Part shown: positions 1 to 6,874 of the stretch, piece by piece
How the letters are laid out: every line of letters starts with the position of its first letter
Position numbering within the stretch: position 1 is the stretch's first letter
Program-made: the position numbers and the translations under genes
Source: Dehalococcoidales bacterium
Lineage (GTDB): Bacteria; Chloroflexota; Dehalococcoidia; Dehalococcoidales; UBA5627
Assembly (NCBI GenBank): GCA_012719115.1
Contig: JAAYAZ010000037.1
Coordinates: 1 to 11,313 of the forward strand
Reading direction: 5' to 3'
Length of the DNA stretch: 11,313 nt
Notes under the pieces: model-generated
The model's database searches: none
What the model saw: only the letters and a program-made list of their open reading frames with translations
What the model was told of the DNA's origin: nothing

Positions 1-370
1 CATTCCTTCGGTTATTAAACTTGATTTCTTTGTAAAAAGGACTCGCCGCGCCGAGCAAAAACTTACCCGATTCGGTGTTTTTCATAGGGATAATTATATC
101 TGCCAATATTGCGGCAAGGCGGAAAAACAGCTCACAATCGACCATATTGTTCCGCGCTCTCGAGGGGGAGAACACACATGGGAAAACACTACTACCGCTT
201 GTATTCCCTGTAATCTGCACAAGGCGGGAAGAACTCCGGAACAGGCTCACATGACTCTTCTTTCAAAGCCGAGAATACCCCGGAATAACCTGCCTTTCTA
301 TTTACCTCATCGCTATGTAAATCATATCAAAGAGTGGAACAAATACCTGGAACCTTACGACGTCGGGTAA
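1..370 (+). CDS. HNH endonuclease, 5'-truncated
   Basis: An open frame runs from position 2 to a TAA at 368-370, giving 122 residues whose N-terminus lies outside the window. It is a zinc-finger HNH nuclease of the McrA/HNH_5 type. A first zinc pair is seen as CQYC (fragment residues 34-37), then the catalytic core IDHIVPRSRGG (46-56, with D47 and H48), N62, and a second zinc pair in CIPCN (67-71), followed by H73 and K74. This order (CxxC, DHxxPxSxGG, N, CxxCN, K) is the complete metal-binding and catalytic set, so the nuclease part looks intact. Stand-alone HNH proteins of this type are common chromosomal genes of unknown target; some belong to phage or restriction systems, but nothing mobile is visible here. 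It converges on the small gene at 444-617, with no clear terminator between. The family call is firm; the biological role is unknown. Confidence 0.88.
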   Translation, partial: IPSVIKLDFFVKRTRRAEQKLTRFGVFHRDNYICQYCGKAEKQLTIDHIVPRSRGGEHTWENTTTACIPCNLHKAGRTPEQAHMTLLSKPRIPRNNLPFYLPHRYVNHIKEWNKYLEPYDVG

Positions 371-443
371 AAAAGCCGACCTTGCTATCATAGCGTATCT
401 AACTTTAGGAAAAACCAAACGGCTCCAATAATGCAATATGGTG

Positions 444-617
444 TCACCACTGGGCGCTTTTATCCCGTTTAGACTTACGGTCTTTCAGCTTGCTCTCGTA
501 TAATCCGCCCCAACTTAAAACACCGAGAGCGGTCATAACCGCCTCTTTTTCCTTTTCGTTAAGAGGATGATTTTTCAGTATGCCCTTTAATATTTCTATC
601 GCTTCATTGTACTCCAT
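444..617 (-). CDS. Small conserved-looking protein of unknown function (57 aa)
   Basis: This frame stays open further upstream, but the upstream part is an Arg/Lys-rich antisense shadow of the ricT 3' end. The protein-like part begins with MEYNEAIEILKGIL at ATG 617. It is 57 residues: a helical segment (about 3-16), a short Pro/Asn turn (HPLNEKEKEA, 16-25), a second helix leading to GVLSW, and a very basic tail. The pattern EAIEILK followed by LxxxEKEAVxTAL resembles small helical proteins scattered through Firmicutes and Chloroflexota, often near phage genes, but I cannot name a family. There is no Shine-Dalgarno before the ATG. A TATACT hexamer (complement of 625-630) sits seven bases upstream, so a leaderless transcript is possible, although no good -35 is seen. 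Otherwise it would depend on readthrough of the terminator just upstream. Coding status is probable, not certain. Confidence 0.6.
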   Translation of the reverse strand: MEYNEAIEILKGILKNHPLNEKEKEAVMTALGVLSWGGLYESKLKDRKSKRDKSAQW

Positions 618-630
618 ATTACTAAGTATA

Positions 631-664
631 CTACAAATAAAAAGAGGAGCTGTATAGCCCCTCT
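631..664 (-). terminator. Rho-independent terminator of the lysA-holB-ricT operon
   Basis: On the plus strand AGAGGAGCT (643-651) and AGCCCCTCT (656-664) form a 9-bp stem with one A-C mismatch and a 4-base loop. Read on the minus strand, the stem is followed at once by a T-rich run (complement of 631-643). It lies 24-57 bases past the ricT stop, the right place to end the operon. There is no T-run on the other side, so it works in one direction only. Confidence 0.75.
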
Positions 665-687
665 CTGTTGTTAACCGCTTATTATCT

Positions 688-1722
688 TTAGCGTTTTTTT
701 CTGCGGCGTCTCCTTGGCTCCTGTTCCCCACCTTTTTCCTGCTCTTTTTCCTTCTCTTCCTTCTTCGGTGAAATCTCATTCATTGCCATTTCTACTCTGG
801 CACCGCTTTCAACTTCCAGCAGAACAGTTCCCTTCAACGGGTTGCCACCTACTACAACCGCAGAACCCATTGATGTCTGTATATTCTCACCATTCTTTAA
901 TAATTCTTTCTTCATATCACGATATTGCTCGAATTCATATCCCAGGCAACACAATAAACGACCGCAAGTGCCCGATATTTTCATTGGATTCAACGGAAGG
1001 TTCTGCTCCTTTGCCATCTTGATGGATACCGGATTGAACTCATTTAAAAAGGTTGCACAACACAGCGGACGCCCGCATCTTCCGTAGCCACCGATTAACT
1101 TGGCTTCGTCACGGGGCCCCACCTGCCTCATCTCAATTCGAGTCTTTAACTTGTGGCTAAGCTCACGTACCAGTTCGCGGAAATCGATTCTGCCCTCGGC
1201 GCCGAAGAAAATGGTAAGATGATTCCCTTCCAGGTTATATTCGGCAGAAATCAGCTTCATAGGTATGTTCATTCTTCTGACTGTCTCTGCACATTCCACT
1301 AGAGCTTCGTCTTCTTTTGACTCCAGCCGGATTGCGTTTTCCATATCTTCCTCTGTAGCCATCCTCACTACCGGTTTCAATGGTTTGTTCACCATGCTTT
1401 CGAAGACTTTGACAACAGTACGCGCTACCTGCCCGACTTCCATACCGCGAGCGGTCTCGACTATAACGTTATCGCCTGTTTTAAGCTCAAAACCTGAGGG
1501 GTCAAAGGAATACACTTTGCCGGCTTTTTTAAACCTGATACCGACAACATCTACCATAAGCGTATCGTTTGGCTCTGTATCCGCTTCCTGCAGAGTCTCT
1601 GAATTATCGTTTTCTAGAATATCCTGATTTTCGTTTTCTCCATTCTGTATCTGAGCTGACTCAGAACTTTCCTCGGATAAGTTATCATTATTTTCTATGC
1701 TCGTCTCTTCATTTTCATACAT
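688..1722 (-). CDS. ricT: PSP1-domain Fe-S regulatory protein RicT (YaaT family)
   Basis: This is a 344-residue member of the PSP1 C-terminal-domain family, to which Bacillus subtilis RicT/YaaT belongs. RicT works with RicA and RicF as an Fe-S complex that assists RNase Y processing and affects sporulation, competence and biofilm decisions. Residues 1-54 are an acidic low-complexity leader. The conserved core runs from about 55 to 320 and holds two matching cysteine motifs, CGRPLCC (216-222) and CGRLLCC (253-259), which carry the likely cluster ligands. The C-terminus (about 320-344) is a charged tail ending in an Arg/Lys run. The start is supported by AGAGG about nine bases upstream, inside the end of holB; the genes are five bases apart, so translation is probably coupled. 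The holB-yaaT adjacency is also found in Bacillus. No gene for a RicA or RicF partner is in the window, so the Bacillus role is only a family-based guess. Confidence 0.9.
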   Translation of the reverse strand: MYENEETSIENNDNLSEESSESAQIQNGENENQDILENDNSETLQEADTEPNDTLMVDVVGIRFKKAGKVYSFDPSGFELKTGDNVIVETARGMEVGQVARTVVKVFESMVNKPLKPVVRMATEEDMENAIRLESKEDEALVECAETVRRMNIPMKLISAEYNLEGNHLTIFFGAEGRIDFRELVRELSHKLKTRIEMRQVGPRDEAKLIGGYGRCGRPLCCATFLNEFNPVSIKMAKEQNLPLNPMKISGTCGRLLCCLGYEFEQYRDMKKELLKNGENIQTSMGSAVVVGGNPLKGTVLLEVESGARVEMAMNEISPKKEEKEKEQEKGGEQEPRRRRRKKR

Positions 1723-1727
1723 TATTC

Positions 1728-2759
1728 TTACCTCTTACCAATATTCACTATTATAACAGGAATATCAAGCATCATTACTTCCAAAGCTAATTTTGAGTTT
1801 GCATTTTGATTAAGCTTTTCCTTAGTTTCCTGTATCGATTGAATAAAACCTCTGATATCGGATATATCCATACATTCAGCCCACTTTTCAAGCTGTTTCG
1901 AGATATCTATATTACTTACTGAATCCCTCAATCCGGTTTTTAATAGCAGCACATCCCTCCAAATATCAAGCCAAATATCCAGTACGTCATAAACAACCGC
2001 TCTCTCCCTGGTAAATTGAGTCGATAATGTTGCCGCATAAACAAAACGCTCATGCAATCCGGCATCAATAATCTCAATTGCCTTGTTCCTTATGTCGTAA
2101 TACTTATCCAGATATTTTTCTTCCTGTACTGCCGACAACGCCCAACCGGCACAACCATGGCTGAGCCTGCTTATTAATGAAGCTTTTTCCTTATCTATAT
2201 CATAGACCGATATCAAAGTATTTTCTATTATCGCTGCCGCTATCGGATTCAAAGTGATTTCCCGGCAACGGGATACAATAGTTTCAGGTATAATACCAAT
2301 ATTAGTTGTTAGAAGAATAAATACTGACTGTGTTACCGGTTCTTCCAGTGTCTTTAGGAGGCAATTGGCAGCTTCCATCGACATTAATTCTGCGCCTTCA
2401 ATTATAAATACTTTTTGTTTGCCCTCGAAAGGAGGCAAACTTACCATATGCTGTATTTGCCTGATATCGTCAATGGAAATTTCAGTACGGGTTTTCTCTT
2501 CAATATCGTTGTATTGGGAAATCAAAGAAATTACCTGAACATCAGAATGTTTGCCATTCTCAATCTTTAGACAGGATTCGCATTCACCGCAGGGAGGATT
2601 ATCTCTTTGGCAGTTTATGGCACGGGCAATATCTATAGCAAGTGTCATCTTGCCTACATGAGGAGGCCCCGAAATTAAAAGAGCATGTGGCAGGTTGTGT
2701 TTTCCAATGTTATTTTGAAGTATCGGTAAAACTTTCTCTTGCCCGATTACTCTCCACAT
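1728..2759 (-). CDS. holB: DNA polymerase III subunit delta'
   Basis: This is the delta' subunit of the clamp loader, the AAA+ complex that places the sliding clamp on primed DNA; it is 343 residues, normal for the family. Visible motifs are a complete Walker A (GPPHVGKMT, 31-39), a four-cysteine zinc module (C50, C57, C60, C63), a Walker-B-like strand VFIIEGAELM (117-126), the conserved CLLKTLEEP (133-141), sensor-1 LLTTN (149-153) and the SRC arginine-finger motif (163-165). The Walker A is intact, unlike that of E. coli delta', so nucleotide binding is possible. The Walker B lacks the usual DEA, having EGA instead. The frame is open for 55 more codons upstream, but these overlap the lysA 3' end. 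The start MWRVIGQEKV at 2759 matches family N-termini and has a GGGGG run about seven bases upstream. It lies 23 bases after lysA and 5 bases before ricT. Confidence 0.94.
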   Translation of the reverse strand: MWRVIGQEKVLPILQNNIGKHNLPHALLISGPPHVGKMTLAIDIARAINCQRDNPPCGECESCLKIENGKHSDVQVISLISQYNDIEEKTRTEISIDDIRQIQHMVSLPPFEGKQKVFIIEGAELMSMEAANCLLKTLEEPVTQSVFILLTTNIGIIPETIVSRCREITLNPIAAAIIENTLISVYDIDKEKASLISRLSHGCAGWALSAVQEEKYLDKYYDIRNKAIEIIDAGLHERFVYAATLSTQFTRERAVVYDVLDIWLDIWRDVLLLKTGLRDSVSNIDISKQLEKWAECMDISDIRGFIQSIQETKEKLNQNANSKLALEVMMLDIPVIIVNIGKR

Positions 2760-2782
2760 TTGTAACCCCCGTTTTCTATCAT

Positions 2783-4093
2783 CTACAACAGGTCTTTTCT
2801 GATAAGGTCTTGAAGAGTATCTCGCTGGCGAATAATACGGGCAGCCCCTTCGTTTACCACTATAATAGCCGGTTTCAATGAAGCATTGTAATTGCTTGCC
2901 ATTGGCAGGCAATATGCGCCGCAAACCGGCACGGCAACAACATCACCATAAGTAACAGGCGGCAGCTTTATTTGTTCTATTAAGATGTCTCCGGATTCAC
3001 AATATTTACCGGCAATTGTAACCGGTTCGGTATCATCGGCGTCTGCCTTGTTTGCCAGCAATGCCTCATACTCCGCCTGATAAAGAGCGGGGCGAATATT
3101 GTCAGCCATACCTCCATCAATTGAAACATAACGCTTCAATCCGGAAATATCTTTGGTCATACCAACTTGATAAAGAGCCACTCCTGCCCGGGCTGCCATA
3201 GCCCTCCCCGGCTCAATGGTAAGCGAAGGCAATGATATATCAAGTGCGTTGCACCTGCTTCTCAGCCTCGATACTATTGCCTCTGCATAATCAGCAATTT
3301 TAACATTGGGGGAATTAACTGTATACCTGACGGGGAAACCGCCACCGATATCCAGTTCTTCTAATACAAATCCGTACTTCTCTCCCATTTGAGCGGCAAA
3401 ATCCAGCATAACGTCAAGCGCCTCTATATACGGCTGTGTCTCATTGATTAAAGAACCGATGTGGCAATGCAACCCGACCAGATTTAAACTTTTCAGCGAC
3501 AGTGCCATTGAAACCGCTTTCTCGGCATCAAACAACGGGAACCCGAACTTGCTCCCTGAAACACCGGTAGTAATATGCTGATGTGTATGGGCATCCACAC
3601 CGGGCGTAATCCTTAGAAGGATATCAGGGATACACGCCATCTCCTCTGCCAGTTTTGCCAATAGTTTAAGCTCATCAAATCCATCTACCACAATTCCGGC
3701 AAACCGCTTTCTTAGCGCTGTTTTTAATTCTTCAACCGATTTGTTGTTGCCGTGCAGATATATCATATCGTTGGGGAAATCAACCGATTCGGCAATCGAG
3801 TACTCACCGGCGGATACTACATCCAAACCGATGCCTTCTTCTTTTAATACCGAAGCTACCCAACGATTCAGGAATGCCTTGCCGGCAAATAAGATATTGG
3901 TATCTTCGTATCTCTGAGTAAACTCCTCTTTAAACTCACGGCACATAGCGCGCAGTGTATTTTCATCAAAGACATATAAAGGGGTACCGTACTCTTTTAC
4001 CAGTTTAACGGTATCGCAACCACCTATTACCAGGTGACCATCTTTAGTGACTTCTGTTTGGATTGGGAATAGTGCTATTCGCTGTGTATTCAT
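2783..4093 (-). CDS. lysA: Diaminopimelate decarboxylase
   Basis: This is a PLP-dependent fold-III decarboxylase of 436 residues that converts meso-diaminopimelate to lysine, the last step of lysine synthesis. Seen motifs are the PLP lysine in FAGKAF (69-74, K72), HIGS (211-214), the phosphate-binding GGGFP (250-254), EPGR (295-298), the catalytic CESGD (365-369) and GAYCLPMASNYN (392-403) with the active-site tyrosine. Usual family members have FACKAN at the lysine; the Gly and Phe here are a small deviation. The ATG at 4091-4093 gives the expected N-terminus. No Shine-Dalgarno precedes it. Instead a promoter at 4100-4129 places the likely transcription start on the ATG itself. It is the first gene of an operon with holB and ricT, an unusual partner for replication genes, and I infer co-transcription rather than a shared pathway. 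Confidence 0.96.
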   Translation of the reverse strand: MNTQRIALFPIQTEVTKDGHLVIGGCDTVKLVKEYGTPLYVFDENTLRAMCREFKEEFTQRYEDTNILFAGKAFLNRWVASVLKEEGIGLDVVSAGEYSIAESVDFPNDMIYLHGNNKSVEELKTALRKRFAGIVVDGFDELKLLAKLAEEMACIPDILLRITPGVDAHTHQHITTGVSGSKFGFPLFDAEKAVSMALSLKSLNLVGLHCHIGSLINETQPYIEALDVMLDFAAQMGEKYGFVLEELDIGGGFPVRYTVNSPNVKIADYAEAIVSRLRSRCNALDISLPSLTIEPGRAMAARAGVALYQVGMTKDISGLKRYVSIDGGMADNIRPALYQAEYEALLANKADADDTEPVTIAGKYCESGDILIEQIKLPPVTYGDVVAVPVCGAYCLPMASNYNASLKPAIIVVNEGAARIIRQRDTLQDLIRKDLL

Positions 4094-4099
4094 GTTTAA

Positions 4100-4129
4100 A
4101 TGATAACAATACAGGATAGTTTAAGTCAA
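4100..4129 (-). promoter_or_regulatory. Sigma-70-type promoter of lysA, predicted leaderless
   Basis: On the minus strand TTGACT (complement of 4124-4129) and TATCAT (complement of 4100-4105) are separated by 18 bases; each matches the consensus in five of six positions. The start site expected seven bases beyond the -10 is position 4093, the A of the lysA ATG. Together with the absence of a Shine-Dalgarno, this suggests a leaderless mRNA. Confidence 0.65.
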
Positions 4130-4233
4130 TTTAAAAAACAGCTATTTAATACTATCTGATATAAGATTATTTTGATTGCATTACAATTAAAAAGTAAATA
4201 CCGATTGGAAGTACAATATCAGGATTGTAAACC

Positions 4234-4263
4234 TTTACAGAAGAATTAAGAATGGGCTAAAAT
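4234..4263 (+). promoter_or_regulatory. Sigma-70-type promoter of the HAD-PEBP-membrane protein operon
   Basis: TTTACA (4234-4239) and TAAAAT (4258-4263) are separated by 18 bases; each has five of six consensus matches. The expected start site is near 4270, leaving a leader of about 17 bases that includes AAGGAG (4277-4282), four bases before the ATG at 4287. It is divergent from the lysA promoter, about 100 bases away. Confidence 0.55.
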
Positions 4264-4286
4264 GGGCTTACTTAATAAGGAGCGTT

Positions 4287-4985
4287 ATGATAAAAGCAGT
4301 ATTTTTCGATATGTACAATACCCTCATTTGCTACAATCCCCCCAGAGAAGAAAGTCAATCCAATTCATTAAAAAAGTTCGGCTTTGATTTAACACCCGAA
4401 CAACTGGCTCTACCTGTAATTGCGGCAGACGAGTATTTTTATGAAGAGAATGCCAAGCTCGCGCTTGCCAAACGCAGCGATGAAGAGAAAAAGAATCTTT
4501 GGGCACAATATGAAGCAGTGCTTTTGCAAGAGGCAGGAATCACCCCTACCAAAGAGCTGATATCCAATATGCTTATTGAAATGAAGAACTTTAAATACGA
4601 AATGGTTCTTTATGATGATGTAATTCCCACGCTTACCGCAATAAAAAAGAGAGGGTTGATAACCGGGCTGGTCTCCAATGTTGACAAAGATATCTCTTCC
4701 ATGCTGGAAAAACTTGAACTTAAAGCCCTGCTGGATATAATTGTTACATCTCAGGAAGCCGGTTTCACCAAACCACACCGCGAGATTTTCGAAGTGGCTG
4801 CTAATGAAGCCGGGATTAAAGCCGAAGAAGCTTTATTTATCGGAGACCAGTATAAAGTAGATGTACTGGGTTCTGTAAATGCAGGTATGTCAGGCGTTTT
4901 ACTTGACCGTGCAGATTATTATAAAGACGATGGCATTGAAGAGCCGAGAATAAATAACCTTGGGCAGCTTTTCGACCTGCTATAG
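4287..4985 (+). CDS. HAD-superfamily hydrolase with dehalogenase-like motif I
   Basis: This 232-residue haloacid-dehalogenase-superfamily enzyme has a Rossmann core and an alpha-helical C1 cap (about residues 15-105). Motif I is FFDMYNTL (6-13): nucleophile D8, but Tyr10 where most HAD phosphatases carry the second, acid/base aspartate. A DxYxT motif is typical of L-2-haloacid dehalogenases and of some uncharacterised HAD groups. Motif II is the serine in GLVSN (S130), motif III the lysine in TKPHRE (K162), and motif IV is GDQYKVD (186-192; D187 and D192), which looks like the phosphatase form. The motif set is therefore mixed, and the substrate cannot be read from the sequence. AAGGAG four bases before the ATG supports the start. 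It is followed after 25 bases by the PEBP gene and probably shares its mRNA. Confidence 0.88.
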   Translation: MIKAVFFDMYNTLICYNPPREESQSNSLKKFGFDLTPEQLALPVIAADEYFYEENAKLALAKRSDEEKKNLWAQYEAVLLQEAGITPTKELISNMLIEMKNFKYEMVLYDDVIPTLTAIKKRGLITGLVSNVDKDISSMLEKLELKALLDIIVTSQEAGFTKPHREIFEVAANEAGIKAEEALFIGDQYKVDVLGSVNAGMSGVLLDRADYYKDDGIEEPRINNLGQLFDLL

Positions 4986-5010
4986 TAATCTATTTAGGAG
5001 GATGGAAATT

Positions 5011-5481
5011 ATGTTAACTATATCCAGCCCTGACTTTAATAATAATGAGGTTTTACCGGCTAAGTTCACAGGTGAAGGGCAAAATATATCTCCCGCCCTC
5101 AACTGGACAGGTATTCCGTCTAATACCGCATCGCTTGCTGTTATTATGGATGACCCTGATGCTCCCACAGGCTTATTTACGCACTGGATAATATTCAATA
5201 TTCCACCTGAGTGCAATAAGCTTCCGCAAGCCGTTAAAACAAATCTCTTATTAGAAGACGGTTCAATGCAGGGCAAGAATACCGCCGGAACGATCGGTTA
5301 TTACGGGCCCTATCCACCCCCCGGACCGGCTCATCGATACCAGTTCAATTTATATGCCCTGGATAAGATGATTGACGTTAAACCGGGAACCAACAGGAAA
5401 GAAGTGCTGGATGCGATGCAAAGCCATATAATAGCATCCGCAATGATAACCGGTATATATCAGCGAACAGTAAAGCAATAG
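5011..5481 (+). CDS. YbhB/YbcL-family PEBP-like protein
   Basis: This 156-residue protein belongs to the phosphatidylethanolamine-binding/Raf-kinase-inhibitor family. Hallmarks are DDPDAP (47-52), FTHWIIFNIP (56-65) and GPYPPPGPAHRY (99-110), which together build the small anion- or phosphate-binding pocket of this fold, followed by FNLYALD. The bacterial proteins YbhB and YbcL are cytosolic or periplasmic and their ligands are largely unknown. No signal peptide is seen here, so it should be cytosolic. Earlier in-frame ATGs exist at 5002 and at 4960 (inside the HAD gene), but AGGAGG at 4996-5001 directly abuts the 5002 codon and is correctly placed only for ATG 5011. It sits 25 bases after the HAD gene and 35 bases before the membrane-protein gene, so the three are likely co-transcribed. 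Confidence 0.92.
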   Translation: MLTISSPDFNNNEVLPAKFTGEGQNISPALNWTGIPSNTASLAVIMDDPDAPTGLFTHWIIFNIPPECNKLPQAVKTNLLLEDGSMQGKNTAGTIGYYGPYPPPGPAHRYQFNLYALDKMIDVKPGTNRKEVLDAMQSHIIASAMITGIYQRTVKQ

Positions 5482-5516
5482 CCCCTTCAGTGCCAAGTCA
5501 TGGGAGAACGGTATAT

Positions 5517-5909
5517 ATGAAAAATACACTCATCAGAGCCTGGATTATTCTTACCTTTACTCCCGCCATAGCGGCACTTGTTATGCGACTTATATGGGAA
5601 GCGCAACTGGCCTATGCCCTAGGCACATGGATAATTATTATTCTGCTGATAGCCGCAGTTCTCGGGTTATACGCTGCTATACTGTACTTTACCTTTAACC
5701 CTGACTTTAGTAAACTGCAATCCCAACCATTTAAAATACTCTTTTCTGTTATATTGATAGCGCTTATAATTGTCAGCGCCATCCATTTTTACAGGTTTGT
5801 TCCTTCCCCGGAAGCCAATATGCCCATCAGCGTACCGATGGCAATAATGATTCTGATATCGGAACTGAGTGGTTGCACTCTACTGTTGTATTTGCTGTGG
5901 AGAAAATAG
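5517..5909 (+). CDS. Four-helix integral membrane protein of unknown function
   Basis: This is a small membrane protein of 130 residues that I do not recognise. Four hydrophobic segments are visible at about residues 8-26, 36-58, 73-92 and 104-127, with a short basic N-terminus (MKNTLIR) and C-terminus (WRK). With an even number of segments both ends should be on the same side, probably the cytoplasm. Loops are short: a polar one around 60-72 and a Pro/Glu-containing one at 95-103. No catalytic or metal-binding motif stands out. A GTG start 27 bases upstream is possible, but GGGAG at 5502-5506 is correctly spaced for ATG 5517. It follows the PEBP gene by 35 bases and is probably the last gene of that operon. 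No convincing terminator is seen in the 43 bases before the convergent lipoprotein gene. Confidence 0.75.
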   Translation: MKNTLIRAWIILTFTPAIAALVMRLIWEAQLAYALGTWIIIILLIAAVLGLYAAILYFTFNPDFSKLQSQPFKILFSVILIALIIVSAIHFYRFVPSPEANMPISVPMAIMILISELSGCTLLLYLLWRK

Positions 5910-5952
5910 AGCTAGGGATATTGAGCAAGCGCCGACCCGCAAAATAACAATC

Positions 5953-6708
5953 TTACGGCGTCCAATCAATCCAGCGGCATTCGTAGATGGTAAACTGATA
6001 TAAATAGCTATTTAAATGTCCGTATTCTTCTCCGTATTCGAGCGTACCCGCCAATTCCACTTTTCCGTAATGAGCGTGATATCCGCTAGCATTATTCTCC
6101 TGCAAATACAGTTTACTGCTAATTTCTTCCGATAAACCGCCTGTAGCCCATATCAATATACCAGCCGGTTTCACATTCCCTTCCGAAAAACCGGAGGCTT
6201 CCAGCCTTTCCGCCAGCACAGCAATTTCAAATCCATCAAACCAGTAACCTTCGATTGCAACATATTTCCCGTTATAACTTTCCGGATTGGAGTTTAAATC
6301 CGCAAAGGAAACATGTAGTGGAGATGTGGTAATCGAAGTTGTCATGCCATTTTCTACCGTCATCCTGACATTCATTTCATTAATCCGACCTTCCAGTACT
6401 GTTAACCATATTTCAATCGGAAAATAATCAAACCTGCTGACATAAAATTTGTATTCGCCCGTAGCTATATTATTAAATGTAACAACGCCGCTGTCACCTG
6501 TAACAGCAGTCACTTTTATCTGCCCTTCAGGTTGTTCTTCGGATACTATCTTGGTTCCCCAGAGCGGGTTATCAGTGTTATCTGTTATTGAAATTTGCAA
6601 GTCTCCCGCACTCTTAGACATGGTTCCACTATTAGGAGAACAGGCGTGCACGGATAAAGCACACAATACAATTATTGAAAATATAAAAAGACACTTATTT
6701 ATATTCAT
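5953..6708 (-). CDS. Lipoprotein with carboxypeptidase-regulatory-like and OB-like domains
   Basis: This 251-residue exported protein starts with a lipoprotein signal: a hydrophobic stretch (6-20) and a lipobox VHAC with the lipidated cysteine at C23. His at the -2 position is uncommon but tolerated. After a Ser/Gly linker, residues about 36-118 look like a carboxypeptidase-regulatory/transthyretin-like beta sandwich, with GDLQISITD, GVVTFNNIATGEYKFYVS and the closing LEGRINEMNVRM. Residues about 132-251 form a second beta-rich domain that starts VSFADLNSNPESYNGKYV and continues VAIEGYWFDGFEIAVL. That layout resembles OB-type domains found in many Chloroflexota and archaeal envelope proteins. 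No enzymatic residues are evident, so a binding or surface role is likely. Only a weak GGTG lies before the ATG. It is transcribed alone, convergent with the membrane-protein gene. Confidence 0.8.
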   Translation of the reverse strand: MNINKCLFIFSIIVLCALSVHACSPNSGTMSKSAGDLQISITDNTDNPLWGTKIVSEEQPEGQIKVTAVTGDSGVVTFNNIATGEYKFYVSRFDYFPIEIWLTVLEGRINEMNVRMTVENGMTTSITTSPLHVSFADLNSNPESYNGKYVAIEGYWFDGFEIAVLAERLEASGFSEGNVKPAGILIWATGGLSEEISSKLYLQENNASGYHAHYGKVELAGTLEYGEEYGHLNSYLYQFTIYECRWIDWTP

Positions 6709-6823
6709 ATAAACACCATCGTTTTTTTATATTTATATATTCTAACGTCTAAATTGAATAAAAGATAGCAAATAATGCTGCCTCTGTTTATAATCGGGAT
6801 TTATACTGCAATCGATAAATTAA

Positions 6824-6849
6824 AAGCGGCACCACCAAGGATGCCGCTT
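6824..6849 (-). terminator. Rho-independent terminator after the 6875-7600 gene
   Basis: AAGCGGCA (6824-6831) and TGCCGCTT (6842-6849) form a perfect 8-bp stem with a 10-base loop. On the minus strand the stem runs into TTTT then AATTTA. It begins 26 bases past the stop at 6875, which fits termination of that gene. Confidence 0.75.
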
Positions 6850-6874
6850 AAAAAATTCATTATAAAAGACTTGA

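Noticed and set aside
618-779. 54-residue upstream extension of the small 444-617 gene
   Set aside because: Its Arg/Lys-rich sequence is an out-of-frame reading of the ricT 3' end and it crosses the operon terminator.
714-1790. Plus-strand open frames opposite ricT
   Set aside because: They are antisense to a well-supported gene, have no ribosome sites and show no family motifs.
2760-2924. N-terminal extension of holB by 55 codons
   Set aside because: It overlaps the lysA 3' end in another frame, resembles no clamp-loader N-terminus, and the family start MWRVIGQEK has its own ribosome site.
4324-4778. Minus-strand open frames inside the HAD gene
   Set aside because: They lie antisense to a gene with all four HAD motifs, and their translations have low-complexity aromatic composition.
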